Below, one piece after another: positions 63,978 through 64,000 of a stretch of 64,000 bases of DNA; position 1 is the first letter of the stretch; every line of letters begins with the position of its first letter. Source of the stretch: Gordonia neofelifaecis NRRL B-59395. GTDB lineage: Bacteria; Actinomycetota; Actinomycetes; Mycobacteriales; Mycobacteriaceae. The stretch spans positions 62,001 through 126,000 of the forward strand of contig NZ_AEUD01000002.1 in assembly GCF_000192435.1 (NCBI RefSeq), read 5' to 3'. The notes beneath the pieces are model-generated. The model did not search any database, had not been told where the DNA came from, and saw only the letters and a list, made by a program, of their open reading frames with translations. The position numbers and the translations under genes are program-made.

Positions 63978-64000
63978 AGATCGCTGGTGCCCTGCGTCAA

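Overview
The window is high-GC actinobacterial DNA from the mycolic-acid group (Mycobacteriales). It carries mycothiol S-conjugate amidase (mca), an MmpL-type RND exporter, a short Z-isoprenyl diphosphate synthase, a DesA2-like desaturase, a PIN-PhoH protein, a lipid-droplet protein and type VII (ESX) secretion genes. The order thiolase - cbs - metB - greA - DUF4307 - mca - Rv1083/Rv1084-like - hemolysin III / short uppS - coaA - glyA - desA2 - phoH2 - glpX - DUF4245 - xseB - xseA - lipid-droplet protein - ispH parallels the Mycobacterium tuberculosis Rv1074c-Rv1110 block. A Gordonia- or Tsukamurella-like genus is my best guess; this is inference from gene content, not a search.

Layout. 1-10.2 kb: transport and lipid genes (two MFS exporters, a DsbA/FrnE oxidoreductase, a kinase-like pair with a KstR-like operator, MmpL + TetR, Bax-inhibitor protein, a small exported protein). 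10.2-14.2 kb: thiolase and the reverse transsulfuration pair cbs-metB. 14.7-16.4 kb: a small island of visibly lower GC with a helical-hairpin protein, a DUF3558-type lipoprotein and an XRE regulator. 16.4-21.6 kb: greA, a queuosine-precursor-type transporter, DUF4307, mca and YyaL-like genes. 21.9-30.5 kb: an exported FAD dehydrogenase, aroG behind an aromatic leader-peptide attenuator, a TetR-amine oxidase-amine oxidase operon and a PepSY membrane protein. 30.5-39.7 kb: the conserved housekeeping block from hemolysin III to phoH2, with a candidate phoAT-like small gene in front of phoH2. 39.7-46.9 kb: a DUF559-like protein, a methyltransferase, an L,D-transpeptidase-like protein, a broken PIG-L deacetylase, a two-component system and an ABC exporter. 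47-52 kb: glpX to ispH.

52-62.3 kb holds an ESX-4-like core (mycP-eccD diverging from eccC and an Rv3446c-like gene) followed by a secreted nuclease-like toxin and an Imm49-type immunity gene. eccC is interrupted by a 38-bp imperfect tandem duplication that shifts the frame exactly in the linker between ATPase domains 1 and 2, the same boundary where ESX-1 EccC is naturally two proteins (EccCa/EccCb). No esxT/esxU-like or eccB gene lies beside the core inside the window. The window closes with an SDR-YceI gene pair and a good sigma-A-type promoter reading off the right end.

Recurring features: many head-to-tail genes overlap by 1-4 nt (ATGA, GTGA, TAGTG), several genes have a TANNNT box 6-8 nt before the start codon (leaderless transcripts), and convergent or tail-to-head gaps hold long perfect hairpins. 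Three of these hairpins (about 21.6, 39.75 and 40.7 kb) share sequence and form a small repeat family. I saw no tRNA, rRNA, CRISPR array, insertion sequence or transposase.
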